DNA of 64,000 nt from Gaeumannomyces sp. JS-464 (Eukaryota > Ascomycota > Sordariomycetes > Magnaporthales > Magnaporthaceae), in contig NGZR01000001.1 in NCBI GenBank assembly GCA_002197995.1, positions 1,178,001-1,242,000 of the forward strand, written 5' to 3'. Position numbers and translations under genes: made by a program. This document shows, piece by piece, positions 23,767 to 35,350 of this stretch (position 1 is the stretch's first letter; every line of letters starts with the position of its first letter). Below the pieces are notes generated by a model. That model was not told the DNA's origin, ran no database searches, and saw nothing but the letters and a program-made list of their open reading frames with translations.

Positions 23767-24220
23767 TATTACAACTAGCGTGCAAACCCTAAAACATAAA
23801 GCTAAAAGGGCTCCAAGTGGGGCCCTTACCCCGCACTACCAAAAAATACGGATCGCACGTAACAAGCTTACTTAAGTTAAACTTTTAAATTTTTACACAA
23901 AGCTATAAATCCAAAAAGATTTTTAAATCTTTGTACAAAGCTATAAATTTAAAAGGATTTTTAAATTTTTGCATAAAGCTACAAATCCAAAGGTTCGTAA
24001 AAAAAGGAAGTATATATAAAGGATAAATTTCCTACTATTCGAAATAGTTTAAATTAAAACTTCGGCATTAGTTAACTTAAGTTAGCTTTTAAGCATCCCT
24101 TAAAGCAAGCAATTAAATTGTCCTTGTAAATTACGTGTTTCCCTTTATGCTTAAACTAAAAATATTATCCTATCCACCCCTAAAGTGCTTTACTTTAAAA
24201 GTAAACCTTTAATTATAACA
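23767..24220 (+). repeat. 5' LTR of alpha element E1
   Basis: Starts TATTACAACTAGCG (from TGTTAC) and ends TTAATTATAACA. Its U3 contains about three tandem copies of a unit of roughly 36 bases built around AAAGCTATAAATCC (23880-24000). The left flank is CTTTG; the partner duplication is beyond the window. Confidence 0.8.
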
Positions 24221-24269
24221 TTTTAATTAATCCTATTTAATACCTTGTTAAAAAAAAGATAATGCAATT

Positions 24270-25270
24270 ATAATAAGCAGTAGCAAAAAGCTTAAAAAGG
24301 AAAAAACCACGGTTTTTACTTGTAACGGTGTTAAGTACGACTTAAAAAAAGCTATTAACACGGTTAACCTTTTTAAACTTATAACGAACGAAATCGCAAA
24401 GGGTTAAAACGAGGTAAAGCAGTTTATTACGAAGCTATTATCTTTTAAAGCACTTATCGCAGTTTAAGCGTACAAGTTCCCGTTCCCGAAATTTAATAAA
24501 AAGGAAAACGGTAAATTTAAAACGTTTTTTACCAAATGCAAAAGCTATTTTAAATTTTACAAATAATAGTTCGTAAGCGAGAAATAAAAGGTTGCGTACG
24601 CTGCTATTAAGTTAAACGGCAAAATAAAAAAATGGTTTTAACCGATTTAAAGCAATTACTTTAAAAGGTATAACAAAAGCCAAAAAATTACCAAAATTAC
24701 TTTCGCCAACTTTAAAACCTTTGGAAAAAATCGAAAAAATGTTTAAAACCGTTAACGAAACCCGGGTGGCCGAAAGGGAATTGCTAGCTTTTAAATAACG
24801 AGGAGCCGCAATTAAATACGCTGTAAACTTTTAACGAATTAACACCAAATTTAACTAAAGTAACGCTACGTTAATACTTTATTTTTATAACGGATTACGC
24901 GAAAATGTAAAAGATAAACTCGCAAAATAAAACCGCTTAAAATTTTATACGAACTATGTTCGAAATGCCGTTCGCATTAGCGATAAATTGTACGAACGAT
25001 AGCAAAAAAAAAGGCTATTAATTTAAAAATGCGGTATAAAGCAATAAAGTAAACTAGAAAAAAGCTAAACAATAACAAATTACAGCTTATAAAACGCATT
25101 TAAGCTTTATAAACCTTAGCGTAAAAGCCGCGTACTAATAACGAAAATAGCAAAAAAAGCCGAAGTAAAACCCGAAAAACGGAAAAATGCTTTAAATGCG
25201 GCTAAGCCGGCTACATTAAAGCAAATTGCTTTTAACGGAACGATAACCGACAAGTAGCTAACCTTTAACG
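24270..25270 (+). pseudogene. Gag of alpha element E1
   Basis: Aligns with E2 Gag from its first codon (ATA at 24270 in place of ATG). Conserved blocks include the capsid core with KTFFTKCKSYFKFYK, the RGAAIKYA block and a CCHC-like knuckle, CFKCG.AGYIKANC, near 25190-25235 (the dot is a TAA stop). Frequent TAA/TAG stops. In E1 this region is continuous, which helps show where A is truncated. Confidence 0.78.
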
Positions 25271-26694
25271 AACGTAAAAAAGCCTGGTATAAAACGAGCT
25301 ATACCCGGGTTAACGTTTAATTAAACGGGCTATTACGATAAGTTATACACCATATAGTAATTCGATAAAAAGGTTACTAAATGGTACCCTAAAAAGCTAC
25401 GAAGCATCGGTATGTTAAAAGTTACAAAGATTAAGTACGATAATAAAGGAAAGCAATACGCCGTTTTCGAACCGATAGGGTTAAAAAAAAACGAAAGCGC
25501 CGCTATTCGCTAGGAATAAGGAGGAAAAACTTAATAGGAAAAGCTTTTAAACCAAACCTACCTTTTTCGAAAGTCGAAAAATCCGACACCGACGCCGAAA
25601 TAAATTGAAACGGTTAAAACGTTAACACCGCCAAATTTTGGGAAAAGGCAAAGGAGGCGGCTATTAACAAGCCGTCGTTCGCGCTTATAACCCGAAAAGC
25701 CCAGGTTAGTTAAAAAAGCTAACGGGCTTTTACACCTTTTAATTTATTAAAGTGCTTTTAAAACGTTAAAATCCCGGGATACCCCGACGAACCCTTATTT
25801 TATACTACCCTAGCAAAAGGAAATAACGATTAACCCTTATTATGGTTTAAAAATAACTAAAAAGTTGTATATTTAAAAAGCCGGTTTAAAAACGCGAACC
25901 GAAAGAAAAAGCTTACGTCGCATCCACCGAACTACCTAAACGAAAGAAAAAGCTTGCGTCGCATTTACCGAACCATTTAAGCATCGAAATAACACACCCC
26001 GGACATTTGTACCTTTTTTAAGCAAAATGCATTTATAAAAAATGCAAATTTCACTTTAAAACCAAGCTTAAATACGATTTTTTTCCACGAAAATTTAGGA
26101 ATAAATTAAAGCTTAAACCGCGGCTAGCGTTTTAATTACCACGGTAAAAGCTAACGCGCGTTAATAAATTCGCCGCCGTTTTTAAACTTAACGGACGATA
26201 TTTTATATTATACGTTATTAAAACCCTAAATTAGGGAAAGTGCGAAACTGAAAAATGCAAAGTGCATATGGCATATAAAGGGGAAGTTTAGCATTAAAAA
26301 ATTATTAAAACGTACGTCCCGTTTAACCCGGATCGCGAAACGAACGTATAATACCCGTTTTTTTTATTAAAAAACTAAACGAACCATTTAAACGAAAAGC
26401 ACGAAATGGAAATAAAAAGCCGATAAAAACTTTCGCAATAGTAAAATCGAGTTAACCGTACGATTTATTAACGTTTCGGATGCAATGTTAAAGGAAAAAT
26501 GTTAAAGTAATAATTAATTGCGAAATATAAAGTAATTACGTAACGCTATAAGCGGTTAAACGGTATAAAATCCTTATACAACGGAAATATTAACTATATT
26601 AATTAAAAACGGTCGAAAAAATACTTATTACTTATAATAAAAGATAAATCGATTAAAAAACGCAACTAATAACATTACGCATTTAAAGCGGGGA
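25271..26694 (+). pseudogene. Gag-protease spacer and protease region of element E1
   Basis: Corresponds to 30271-31620 of E2. A conserved segment with HLYLF, ECKVHMAYK-like and VPFNPDRETNVQYPF-like blocks (about 25990-26360) lies between Gag and protease. The frame is interrupted by F' at about 26695, so protease C-terminus, RT and integrase of E1 should lie right of the window. Function of the spacer segment is unknown. Confidence 0.65.
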
Positions 26695-26874
26695 TATAAT
26701 AAACCTGGCCACTGGGTGGTCGCTAATAGGGGTTAAAGTGATGTTATTTTAAAAAATAAAAAGGAAAAAAGAAAAGGCTATAAAAAAGGTTATATGGTTT
26801 TTATATATATACGAGTTGGCTTAAAGGTAACCTTTAAGCTATTACTTCCGTACTTAAAGCACGAAACCATAACA
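26695..26874 (-). repeat. 3' LTR of reversed gamma element F'
   Basis: 180 bp, the reverse complement of the gamma LTRs at 33743-33922 and 40841-41021. It runs from TATAATAAACCTGGCC to AAACCATAACA. The TA start is the RIP form of TG. F' is interrupted at 27018 by E2 and resumes at 44913. Confidence 0.85.
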
Positions 26875-27018
26875 TAGCCGCCTTTTTTAAGCTCGCCTTT
26901 TTTAGTTGTTTCGTTCCTTTCCCGTTTTTCGCGCGCTTCGTTAGCATAGGTGGCCCGTTTATTAAAAGGCCTCGTGCCGTGCTAGGAGGTGTTATTAGTA
27001 TGTTCGGCCCCGGGTCGG
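26875..27018 (-). mobile_element. F' terminal segment between its 3' LTR and element E2
   Basis: Reverse complement of F at about 40700-40840 (AACGGGCCACTTATGCTAAC block). It ends in GTCGG, the target duplication of E2, which is repeated at 44913-44917 where F' continues. Confidence 0.8.
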
Positions 27019-27306
27019 TGTTACGACCGGCATGCAAGCCTTAAAGCGGTAAGACGGAAAAGGCCCTGTTAAAGGTGCAAGGCGGCCGCAAGGCCGCCAT
27101 TAAAAGAGGGAAACAGCTTTGTATTGTTCGTGGTCCTCGTAAAAGGTAACTATCTAGTAGGTAACGCTCTTATGGGTGAAATAAGGCGCCGGCGCACGGG
27201 CTAACTCCTTACACCCCCCTATAACCACGAAAGCGTCACAAAAGTAAAGCTATCTTTAGTCGGTAACTCCTGCCCACAGCTTAATATCCGTGGTGGGGTT
27301 TTTCGA

Positions 27307-28215
27307 TTACATGGCATACTGTCCAGCGCTGCCGCGGTTAACAAGCACTGCAGCAGTATAATTAACGGCCCGGGGGTTAGCTCCTCCAGCCCTTTTTGTT
27401 CCTGTAGCCTGTGCAGCGCCCTGCTGCTTTTGCTTGTAGTATTCCTCCTCCAGCTTAGGGTGTAGTAGCCAGCACCCGTCGTCGCCTTTTATATGGTGCT
27501 TGCCGCACCGGTCGTGGTAAGGTAGGCGAAAAACCACTAAACAGTTCCTTTTAGTGCAAGCGGTGGGCGCGTTAGTATTAGCTAGGGAAAAGTCGGTCGG
27601 CTCGAAAGTAATTACGTTTTCGATAACGGCTTGGATGATTTAGATCGGGGTGCGGCCGGCGGGCACTGGATGGGCGCTTAAGGCGACGGTGACGGCGACT
27701 GGATAATGCTTTCAGAAACCCTTAATAAGGTAACTAACGAGAAAACGGTTCGGAATCACAACGCCGGCTTCCTCCATTTGTTTTTTAAGCTCGAGCCAAC
27801 GGTTGGCGTATTTTTTAACGTCGTTGTACTTGGATACCTCGAGGTTAACAAACTCCTCCATTAAGCCATCGAGTTGGGCGTCGGTACTTTGGCTAATTTT
27901 GGTGGTAACGGCGAGCTAAAAAGCTTTAAGGTCGCGGGCGGAATCGTTAGCTTTAAAGCTCCAGCTTTATCGCTTAAGCTCGTTAGTAACCTCCGTAATT
28001 AACTGTTTAATAAAGTACCAAGCGAGGACCCTTTCAGCCTTCCAGGTTTTAAGGGCGGCCGGATCGTCGGGTTAAAAAGGCGGGTTGTCGCTAATGTAAT
28101 CGTCGGCGCCGCTCGCGATTAAATGCACCTTAACGGCGCGCTTTTACGCTTCCAAGTTGGAAGGCCCCTGCAAGGCAGGTATTTTAACAGTTGCCTTTTT
28201 ATAAGTAAAGGACAT
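27307..28215 (-). pseudogene. Gag of element H1, full length in one frame with stops
   Basis: 909 bp, 303 codons counting the stop, ATG at 28215. It begins MSFTYKKATVKIPALQG and has a Copia-type Gag core (YISDNPPF, AALKTWKAERVLAWYFIKQL, NLEVSKYNDVKKYANRW, MEEAGVVIPNRFLVSYL). It ends with a Cys/His motif, YHDRCGKHHIKGDDGCWLLH, before a Gln/Gly/Ala-rich tail. Only six or so premature stops (TAA, TAG, one TGA) and no frameshift interrupt it. It should form particles that package H RNA, with enzymes supplied in trans. The Cys/His motif resembles the one in Copia C at about 12012-12100. Confidence 0.85.
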
Positions 28216-28379
28216 TTCGGGCAGTGGTAAGCAATAGGCGATTGCCGTCGTCGTCGTTATTATTGCTATTATGCAAAAATTAACAAAGGTAGTAGGGCAG
28301 CGGCCCATAGGAAAAAGTAGTAGGGAAGTAGGGCAGCGGCCCGTTATCGCCCACCGGGTAACAGTAAAGTAAATAGTAC

Positions 28380-28590
28380 GTAATGCCCACCGGGCGATAT
28401 TTCCCACCGGGAAACGTTTTCCACCGGAAAACGTTATTATGCGGCCACCGGCCTTTAAAACGTTATGCCCACCGGGCGATATCTCCCACCGGGAGACGTT
28501 TTCCACCGGAAAACGTTAATGTGCGGCCACCGGCTTTTAGAACGTAATTGCGGCCACCGGCCAAAATAACGAGAATTAACGCGGCCACCG
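28380..28590. repeat. CCACCGG-rich tandem repeats of element H1
   Basis: Repeated units built on CCACCGG: GCCCACCGGGCGATAT, CCCACCGGGAAACG, CCACCGGAAAACGTTA and GCGGCCACCGGC, arranged as two larger copies of about 95 bp plus shorter ones. Many units are self-complementary. They lie in the H1 leader, between the primer-binding site and the Gag ATG. H2 carries the same region at 43640-43800 with a different number of units. Confidence 0.85.
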
Positions 28591-28852
28591 GCTAAAAAGG
28601 ATTGCAGGTAGTTTCATTTTTATGGGAATTAAGGGCTTATAACCTGTTAAAGGTGCAGGGCGGCCGCAAAGCCGCTATTAAAAAAGGGAAACAGCTTTGT
28701 ATTGTCCGTGGTTTTCGTAAAAGGTAATTATTTAGTGGGTAACGCTTTTATAAGTGAAGTAAGGCGCCGGCGCACGGGCTAACTCCTTACAGGCTTTAAA
28801 CGGTGCTTTTACCCCGCATTAGGACACGTGGAGTTACGTAACCCCAGTTAAA

Positions 28853-28965
28853 TTTGTGGATTTGTAAGCAAAGCGACAAATTTAAAAAAATTTGTGGATT
28901 TATAAGCAAAGCGACAAATTTAAAGGGATTTGTGGATTTGTAAAAAAGTTAACAAATTTAAAAGA
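28853..28965 (+). repeat. U3 tandem repeats in the E2 5' LTR
   Basis: Three tandem copies of a unit of about 36-37 bases with the core GTGGATTTGTAAGCAAAGCG followed by ACAAATTTAAA. The 3' LTR of the same element has only a little more than one copy (44632-44680). The position in U3 would suit transcriptional control elements. Confidence 0.8.
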
Positions 28966-29246
28966 CTATTAAGGGAAAGGCAGTATGTATATAAAAGATG
29001 AACTTCCTATTGTTTTAGGTAGTTTTAATTAAAGCTTCGGCATTAGTTAACTTAAGTTAGCTCTTAGGCATCCCCTAAGGCAAGCAATTAAAAGTTGTTT
29101 TTTAAACCCGCAAAAGTTTACCCAAATCCAGCCACAGTTATTGTCCAAACCACCTTTAAAACGCTTTACTTTAAAAGCAAAACCTTTAATTGTAACATTT
29201 TAATTGATTTTGTTTAGCACCTTACTGGAGGACCGGATAGTACAAT

Positions 29247-30270
29247 ATGGCGAGCAGCAGCAAAATCGAGGAAAAAAAGGCGGTTTTCGTCCTTAACAAT
29301 ACGAAATACGACTTTAAAAACGCTGCCGATACGGCGCGCTTTTTTAAACTTATGGCAAAGGAATTTGTTAAAGGATAAGCTAAAATAGGATAACTTATTA
29401 AAAAGCTAGCCTCTTTTTAGCACGAAACGCTTATCGCAGTCCGTACGTACAAGTTCCTTTCGCTAAACCACTACGAAAGCGAGGACGGCAAGTTTAAAAC
29501 GTTCCTTACCGAATGCAAAAGCTACTTTAAGTTTTACAAACAGCAGTTCGTACATAAAAAGCAAAAAGTCGCGTACGCTACTATTAAACTAAAAGGTAAA
29601 GTGAAAAAGTGGTTTTAGCCAACCTGAAATAATTACCTTAAAAGGTATAAAGATTCCCAGGAAATTACTAAACTTATTTTTACCAACTTTAAAACTTTCG
29701 GAAAAAAAGTTGGAAAAGTGTTCGGAACCGTTAACGAAACCCGAGTGGCTAAAAGAAAGCTATTAGCCTTTAAATAGCGAGGAGCCGCAGCTAAATACGC
29801 CGCAAACTTTTAACGGATTAGCGTTAAATTTAATTAAAGCGATACCACGTTAATACTTTACTTTTACAACGGATTACGAAAAAACGTAAAGGATAAACTC
29901 GCAAAGCAGGATCGCCCCGAGTTTTTTTACAAATTACGTCCGAAACGTTATTCGAATTAGCGATAGGTTATACGAACGATAGCAAAAGAAAAAAGGCTAT
30001 AAACCTAAAAATGTAATGCAAAGTAACAAAACAAACCAAAAAAAAGCTAAATAATAACAATTTATAGCTTACGGGACGCACTTAAGCTTTATAAATTTTA
30101 ACGCAGGAATTGCGTATTAATAGTAAAGGCAGTAGAAAATGCTAAAGCAAAGCCTGAAAAACGGAAAATGTTTTAAATGTAGCCAGCTAAGCCATATTAA
30201 AGCAAACTATCCGTAACGAAACGATAACCGACAGGTAGCTAACTTTTAACGAACGTAAAAAAGCCCGGCA
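29247..30270 (+). pseudogene. Gag of alpha element E2
   Basis: ATG at 29247; starts MASSSKIEEKKAVFVLNNTK. Capsid core includes KFKTFLTECKSYFKFYKQQF, KVAYATIKLKGKVKKWF and FGKKVGKVFGTVNETRVAK. It ends with a decayed CCHC knuckle (CFKCSQLSHIKANY, last Cys changed) near 30170-30215. This is the best-preserved alpha Gag in the window; stops are TAA/TAG. Confidence 0.87.
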
Positions 30271-33200
30271 TAAAACGGATTATGCTTAAGGCCGATATTT
30301 AGCTAAATAAGCTATTACGATAAGTTATACACCATTTATTAATCCGATAAAAAGGTTACCGGATGGTACCCCAAAAGCTACGAAACATTTGCATGCTAAA
30401 AGCTATAAGGATTAAGTACGATAGCGAAAGGGAGCAGTACGCCGCTTTCGGACCGACGGATTTGGAAAAAGATAAAAGCGCTGCTATTTGCTGGGAATAA
30501 AAAGGAAAAACCTAATAGGAAAAGCCTTTGGGCCAAACCCACCTTTTTCGGGAATCGGAGAATTTAAATACCGACGCCGAAATGGACCGAAACGGTTAGG
30601 ACGTTAATACTGCCCAGTTTTAGGAAAGGGCTAAAAAAGCAACGAACGACGGGCCGTCCTTCGTACTTATAGTTCGAAAAGCCCAAGTTAGTTGGGAAAA
30701 CCAGCGAGCTTATACCCTATTTAACGTTTCGAAATGCTTTTAAAACGTTAAGGTTTTAAAGTACCCTAACGGACCTTTATTTCACGCCACCCCGGTAAAA
30801 GGAAACGATGGAAAACCTTTATCGTGGTTTAACGACGAACAAAAAGTTAAGTACCTGAAAAACCGGTCCGGAAAGTTAAGCCGTAAGTAAAAACTTATAT
30901 CGCACTTATTAAACCACCCTAGCGTCGGCATAATATATTCCGGGCATTTATACCTTTTTTGGGCAAAATGCATTTATAAAATATGCAAATTCCACTTTAA
31001 AACCAAATTTAAATACGATTTTTTTCCACGAAAATTTAAAAATAAACTGAAACTTAAACCGCGGTTAGCGTTCCAATTACCACGGTGGGAGCCAGTACGC
31101 GTTAGCAAATTCGCTGCCGTTTTTAAACCCAATGGACGGTACTTTATGCTATGCGTTATAAAAACGTTCGATTAAGGGAAATGCGAAACCACGGAATGCA
31201 AAATGCATATGGCATATAAAGCGGAAGCTTAGCATTAGGAGATTATTAGGACGTACGTTCCGTTTAACCCAAATCGAAAAACGAACGTACGATACCCGTT
31301 CCCTTTATTAAAAAACTAAACGATTTACTTAAAAAAAAGGCACGGAATGGATTAAAAAAAAAACTAACAAAAACCTTTGCAATAGTAACATTTAAGCGAT
31401 ATTACAACCTTTTGGTATTTCGGATAAAATACTAAGGAAAAAAGGTTACGGTAATAATCGATTGTAAAATATAAGGCGATTACGTTTCGTTACAAACAGT
31501 TAAGCGGTATAAGATCCTTACGGAAAGGAAAGCCTAACCGTATAAACTTAAAACGGTCGAAAAAACGCCAATCGCTTTTAACAAAGGACAAATCGATTAA
31601 AAAACGCAACCGGTAACGTTGCGCACCCAAAACGGAAAGGATGTTACAGTAATACTAAACGTATTAAATATAAAAGAAGGAAACGTTATTTTAGGAATCC
31701 CTTAGCTCCGAAAAAATAACCCACGATAAATTAAGCCACCGGCCAAATCCAATAAGGGAAGCTACGAGCAATTAAATGGTTTAATAACTACGAACCTTAA
31801 ACCGTAAGCGTAAAAAGCGATAAAAGAAAATTACGACGGTAACACGGTAAAGCAGCCAATCCTCGCATTTAATATCGACGAATATACGATTATTTAAAGT
31901 AAAAAGCGATTAAATTAACCAACTTAACATTAACGAACGGCTCGCGAATATTCCGAAGGAATACCACAAATACGAAAAGTTGTTTCGGAAAAACCTAAAA
32001 ACGGTGCTTCCCGAATATGGACCGTTCGATTTTAAAATTAAGCTTAAGCTAAAAGCATAACTTAAATACCAAAAATTTACCAATTTAACCCCCGGTTACA
32101 GGAGGTGTTAAAAAAGCAGCTAAAGGAAAACCTATAAAAGGGGTTTATTAAACCTTCCGATTTACCAGTAGGATATGGGATTTTATAAAAAAATAAAATA
32201 AAACGGCACGGAACGAATATGCATCGATTACCGACCGCTAAACGAGGCTACGGTAAAAGATCGGTATTTTTTTGCTTTTAATCGACGAGCTACGAAATAC
32301 GTTCGGTAAAGCCCGGTGGTTTACGGCTTTAAACTTACGAAAACTTATAACTTAATACGGATTAAAAAAGGCCAAAAGTGGCTAACGGCTTTTAAAATAA
32401 GGTTTAAATGCTACGAGTTTTTAGTAATAACTTTTAGCTTTACTAACGCATTAACCACGTTTTAAAAGATAATTAACTACGTATTGCGAAAGTACTTCGA
32501 CGTTTTCGTTTTCGCATACCTAAACGATATCCTAATTTTTTCGAAAACAGTGGACGAGCATAAGCAGCACGTGTATAAGGTGCTTTAAAAGCTGCTTAAC
32601 GCAAAGCTTTTCGTTAAACCAAAAAAATGCGTATAGCACACCCAAAAAGTTGCGTTTTTAAGGTTCGTAATTACATTAGGACAAATTTTTATAAACCTTA
32701 AAAAGGTTTAAAAAGGTAGGAACTGGCCCGTATTTATAAGTGTTACGGAAATACGAAGGTTTTTAGGATTTTTAAACTTTTATAAACGGTTTATTCGCGG
32801 TTATAACAAAATTGCCATACTATTTACGAATTTTACTAAAAACGGCTACTAGTTTCGTTAAAAGGGTAAAAATAACAAACTTTTAAGCAATTGCGAAACG
32901 CCGTGTTAAAAAAGCCAATATTAGCGTTTCCAAACTTAAAAAACCTTTTAAAATCGAAACTAACGCATTGGATTATGCGATCGAGGGATAACTCGAACAG
33001 CGAAACGACCAGGGAAAGTTATATCCCTATGCGTTTTTTTCGCAAAAGTTAAACGAACCTAAATTAAATTACCAAATTTACGATAAAAACTTTTAGCAAT
33101 TATCCGAGCATTTGAAAAGTGGCGACCACACTTTTATAAAACTAAGCAGCAAATTATAATATATATAAACTATAAAAACCTAACGCATTTTATAACTAGC

Positions 33201-33742
33201 AAAAATTTAAATAAACGGCAAATCCGTTAAAGCGAATTTTTGCAAAACTATAACATTCGGATTAAATACCGAAAAAGGTCGAAAAACGACTAAACGAATA
33301 CCTTAAACTAACGATTAAACCATTAGGTCGACGTGTTTAAAAAAATACGAATAATTTTAACTAAAAAATTAAAAAGGTTTTTAATTTTAGCGCAAAAAAT
33401 ACTCGCAAAAACGGTTCGATAGGGAAAAGTATAAACCCCGGAAAGGATTTAATAAATTTATAACCAACCGGCACATAGCTATTAAAATGTAACCAAAACG
33501 TGGAAAAAACTACAATAATATTACAAGTTTACGAAAACCCGAGCCGAAATATACAACGTAATAAAAAATTGCGAAAACTGTGCTAAAAATAAAGCTAATA
33601 AATATAAGCCTTATAATTTATTATAACCCTTGCTAGCATTTAGCGAAATATAGCAAAAAGTTATTATAAATTTCGTCGTTAAATGTCCCCCGTCCAAAAA
33701 ATCGATAACAAAAGTAAAATACGATAATGTATTAATAATAGT
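30271..33742 (+). pseudogene. Spacer, protease, reverse transcriptase and start of integrase of E2
   Basis: After the spacer (HLYLFWAKCIYKICKFHF at about 30938) the protease region ends in NVILGIP.LRKNNPR near 31684-31725, the usual flank of Gypsy aspartic proteases. RT includes ARWFTALNLRKL at about 32310 and FAYLNDILIFSKTVDEH at about 32510-32560, where YLND replaces YxDD. The RNase H region follows to 33330, and the integrase start reaches YDNVLIIV at 33722-33742, where element F interrupts it. The next integrase residue follows at 41027. Confidence 0.85.
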
Positions 33743-33922
33743 TGTTATAATTCCGTGCTTTAGGCACGGAAGTAACAGCTTAAAAGTTACCCTTAAGCAA
33801 ACTTATGTATATATAAAAACCATATAACCTTTCCCATAACCTTTTTTTTCTTCCTCCTTATTTTTTAAAATAACATCACTTTAACCCCTATTAGCGACCA
33901 CCTAATGGCCAAATCTATTACA
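33743..33922 (+). repeat. 5' LTR of element F
   Basis: Starts TGTTATAATTCCGTGC and ends CTATTACA. It contains an inverted repeat around CCGTGCTTTAGGCACGG (stem of about six pairs). Confidence 0.88.
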
Positions 33923-33929
33923 TTTTTAA

Positions 33930-35350
33930 AAGATCTTTTCTTACCAAAAGGGATTATAACAATAATAACACCAAATACTACGAATAACGACGGGGGTTTA
34001 ACTTTTACCTTTAGTGCTTTAACCCCCCTTTTACAAAGCTCGCTATTCGCTGCTATTACGAACTTCCAAGCACGATTAACCGCGGCCGAATTTAACCAAT
34101 AAAAGTTCCAAAATGACGCTAATAAGCTTTTCGTTAACCACCGTAACGATATTACGCGGGTAATAACGGAATAAAAAAACCAACTTTTAACCGCATACGT
34201 AACATTCCTCGCACTAAAACGGCTGCCTTTTAAGGACCCGACTTTATACGCCGGCGGTAAGGGTGGTTTCGACGCTTAAAAAAACGCGGTCGAGTATAAG
34301 CTTAACCGAAACACGGAATTTATCGGGAACGACCGCGATAAATTCGAATACATTTAAGCGTATTTAGCTTTAAATATCCAAAATGTGGTACGCTTTTATT
34401 ACGAAATCGAAAGATTAAATAGTACGTATAACCCAGCCGATTTTATTTTCCATTTTAATATTATTTTTAATAACTTTTATAAAAACTTAAACTTTAACGA
34501 AGTTAAAAGCTTACCGAATAAAGCCAAACTAAACGTTTATTTATTTTTATATTAAATTCGAAATGCTATTAGCATTCGCTAACGGATTAGGATAAGCGAA
34601 CGAAATTAAAATTAATTACCTTCGTTTTCGCATTTTTAACCGCATTCGTTTAGCGGCGGTAACGGGCTCGTATAACACCACCTCCTATTAAAAAATGATA
34701 GCGATATATAAACGCATTATATAAGCATTAAAAACGATCGACCTAAATAATAAATTCGGTAAAAAAGCATTATAACGCCCCGCTTTTACCCATACTAAAG
34801 GAAATACGAAAAATACCTTAATAATAAGCGTTAACGTGGCTTATATTAATATATAACCGCTATGTAAATTACGCGCTTTTTAAGTATCCCAAGAAAAATT
34901 CCAACGGCGACGGGAGTTTAGGGCGTATTTAAATTATAAAAGCAAAAAATATAAGCAACGAATTTGTCGGTACCGAAACGCGGTACGGTTAAAAGAGGTT
35001 AAATTAACCCCGACTTAAAACACCGGTACCGAAGGGGGAAAAAAGTAGCTTTTAATAAAAAACTTAATTAAAAGGGGAAATTGCGGTAACGAATATAAAT
35101 TGCAACTAATAAGCCATTTAAAAAAAGTGGAAAAACGAATTAAAAAAAATCGAACGAAGCATAAACGGCCCCCCGTTTTTAATCCCGATATTGCTTAACT
35201 TTTTCCAATTTATTAATGCATAAATAAATTTAAAGTGCGAATATTACGCGGTAATAAGCGAAAAACTTGCGATAAAATTCCAAATTAAAAAAATACGACT
35301 TTATAAATTACGATAATTGGGAACGGTTTTAAATAAAGCCCTGTTAGCTA
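33930..35350 (+). pseudogene. Gag region of element F
   Basis: A short open start (MAKSITFLKDLFLPKGI at 33905 overlaps the LTR end) followed by a long, frame-shifting region. Sense-strand fragments include KLNRNTEFIGNDRDKFEYI (about 34291-34355). I see no zinc knuckle I can trust. The reversed copy at about 61600-63012 in F' matches it. Assigned as Gag from its place before protease and RT. Confidence 0.6.

Larger units (their letters stand above)
27067..28791 (-). mobile_element. Non-autonomous gag-only Copia-like element H1
   Basis: 1725 bp with 147-bp LTRs at 27067-27213 and 28645-28791. In its own (minus) sense it reads 5' LTR, primer-binding site GGTTATAAGCCC, tandem GC-rich repeats, one Gag frame, a purine tract TATAGGGGGG, 3' LTR. 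There is no pol. Inserted in the 5' LTR of E2. It is the least RIP-altered element in the window. Confidence 0.9.
27019..29197 (+). repeat. 5' LTR of E2, split by element H1
   Basis: First part 27019-27066 starts TGTTACGACCGGCATGCAAG; second part 28792-29197 ends TTAATTGTAACA. Joined, it matches the 3' LTR at 44530. Element H1 separates the parts, with GGCCC (27062-27066) and GGCTT (28792-28796) as its target duplication. Confidence 0.88.

Noticed and set aside
28380..28590. Possible CRISPR-like array in the repeats of H1
   Set aside because: Units are short, adjoining and variable without regular unique spacers, and the setting is a eukaryotic LTR element.
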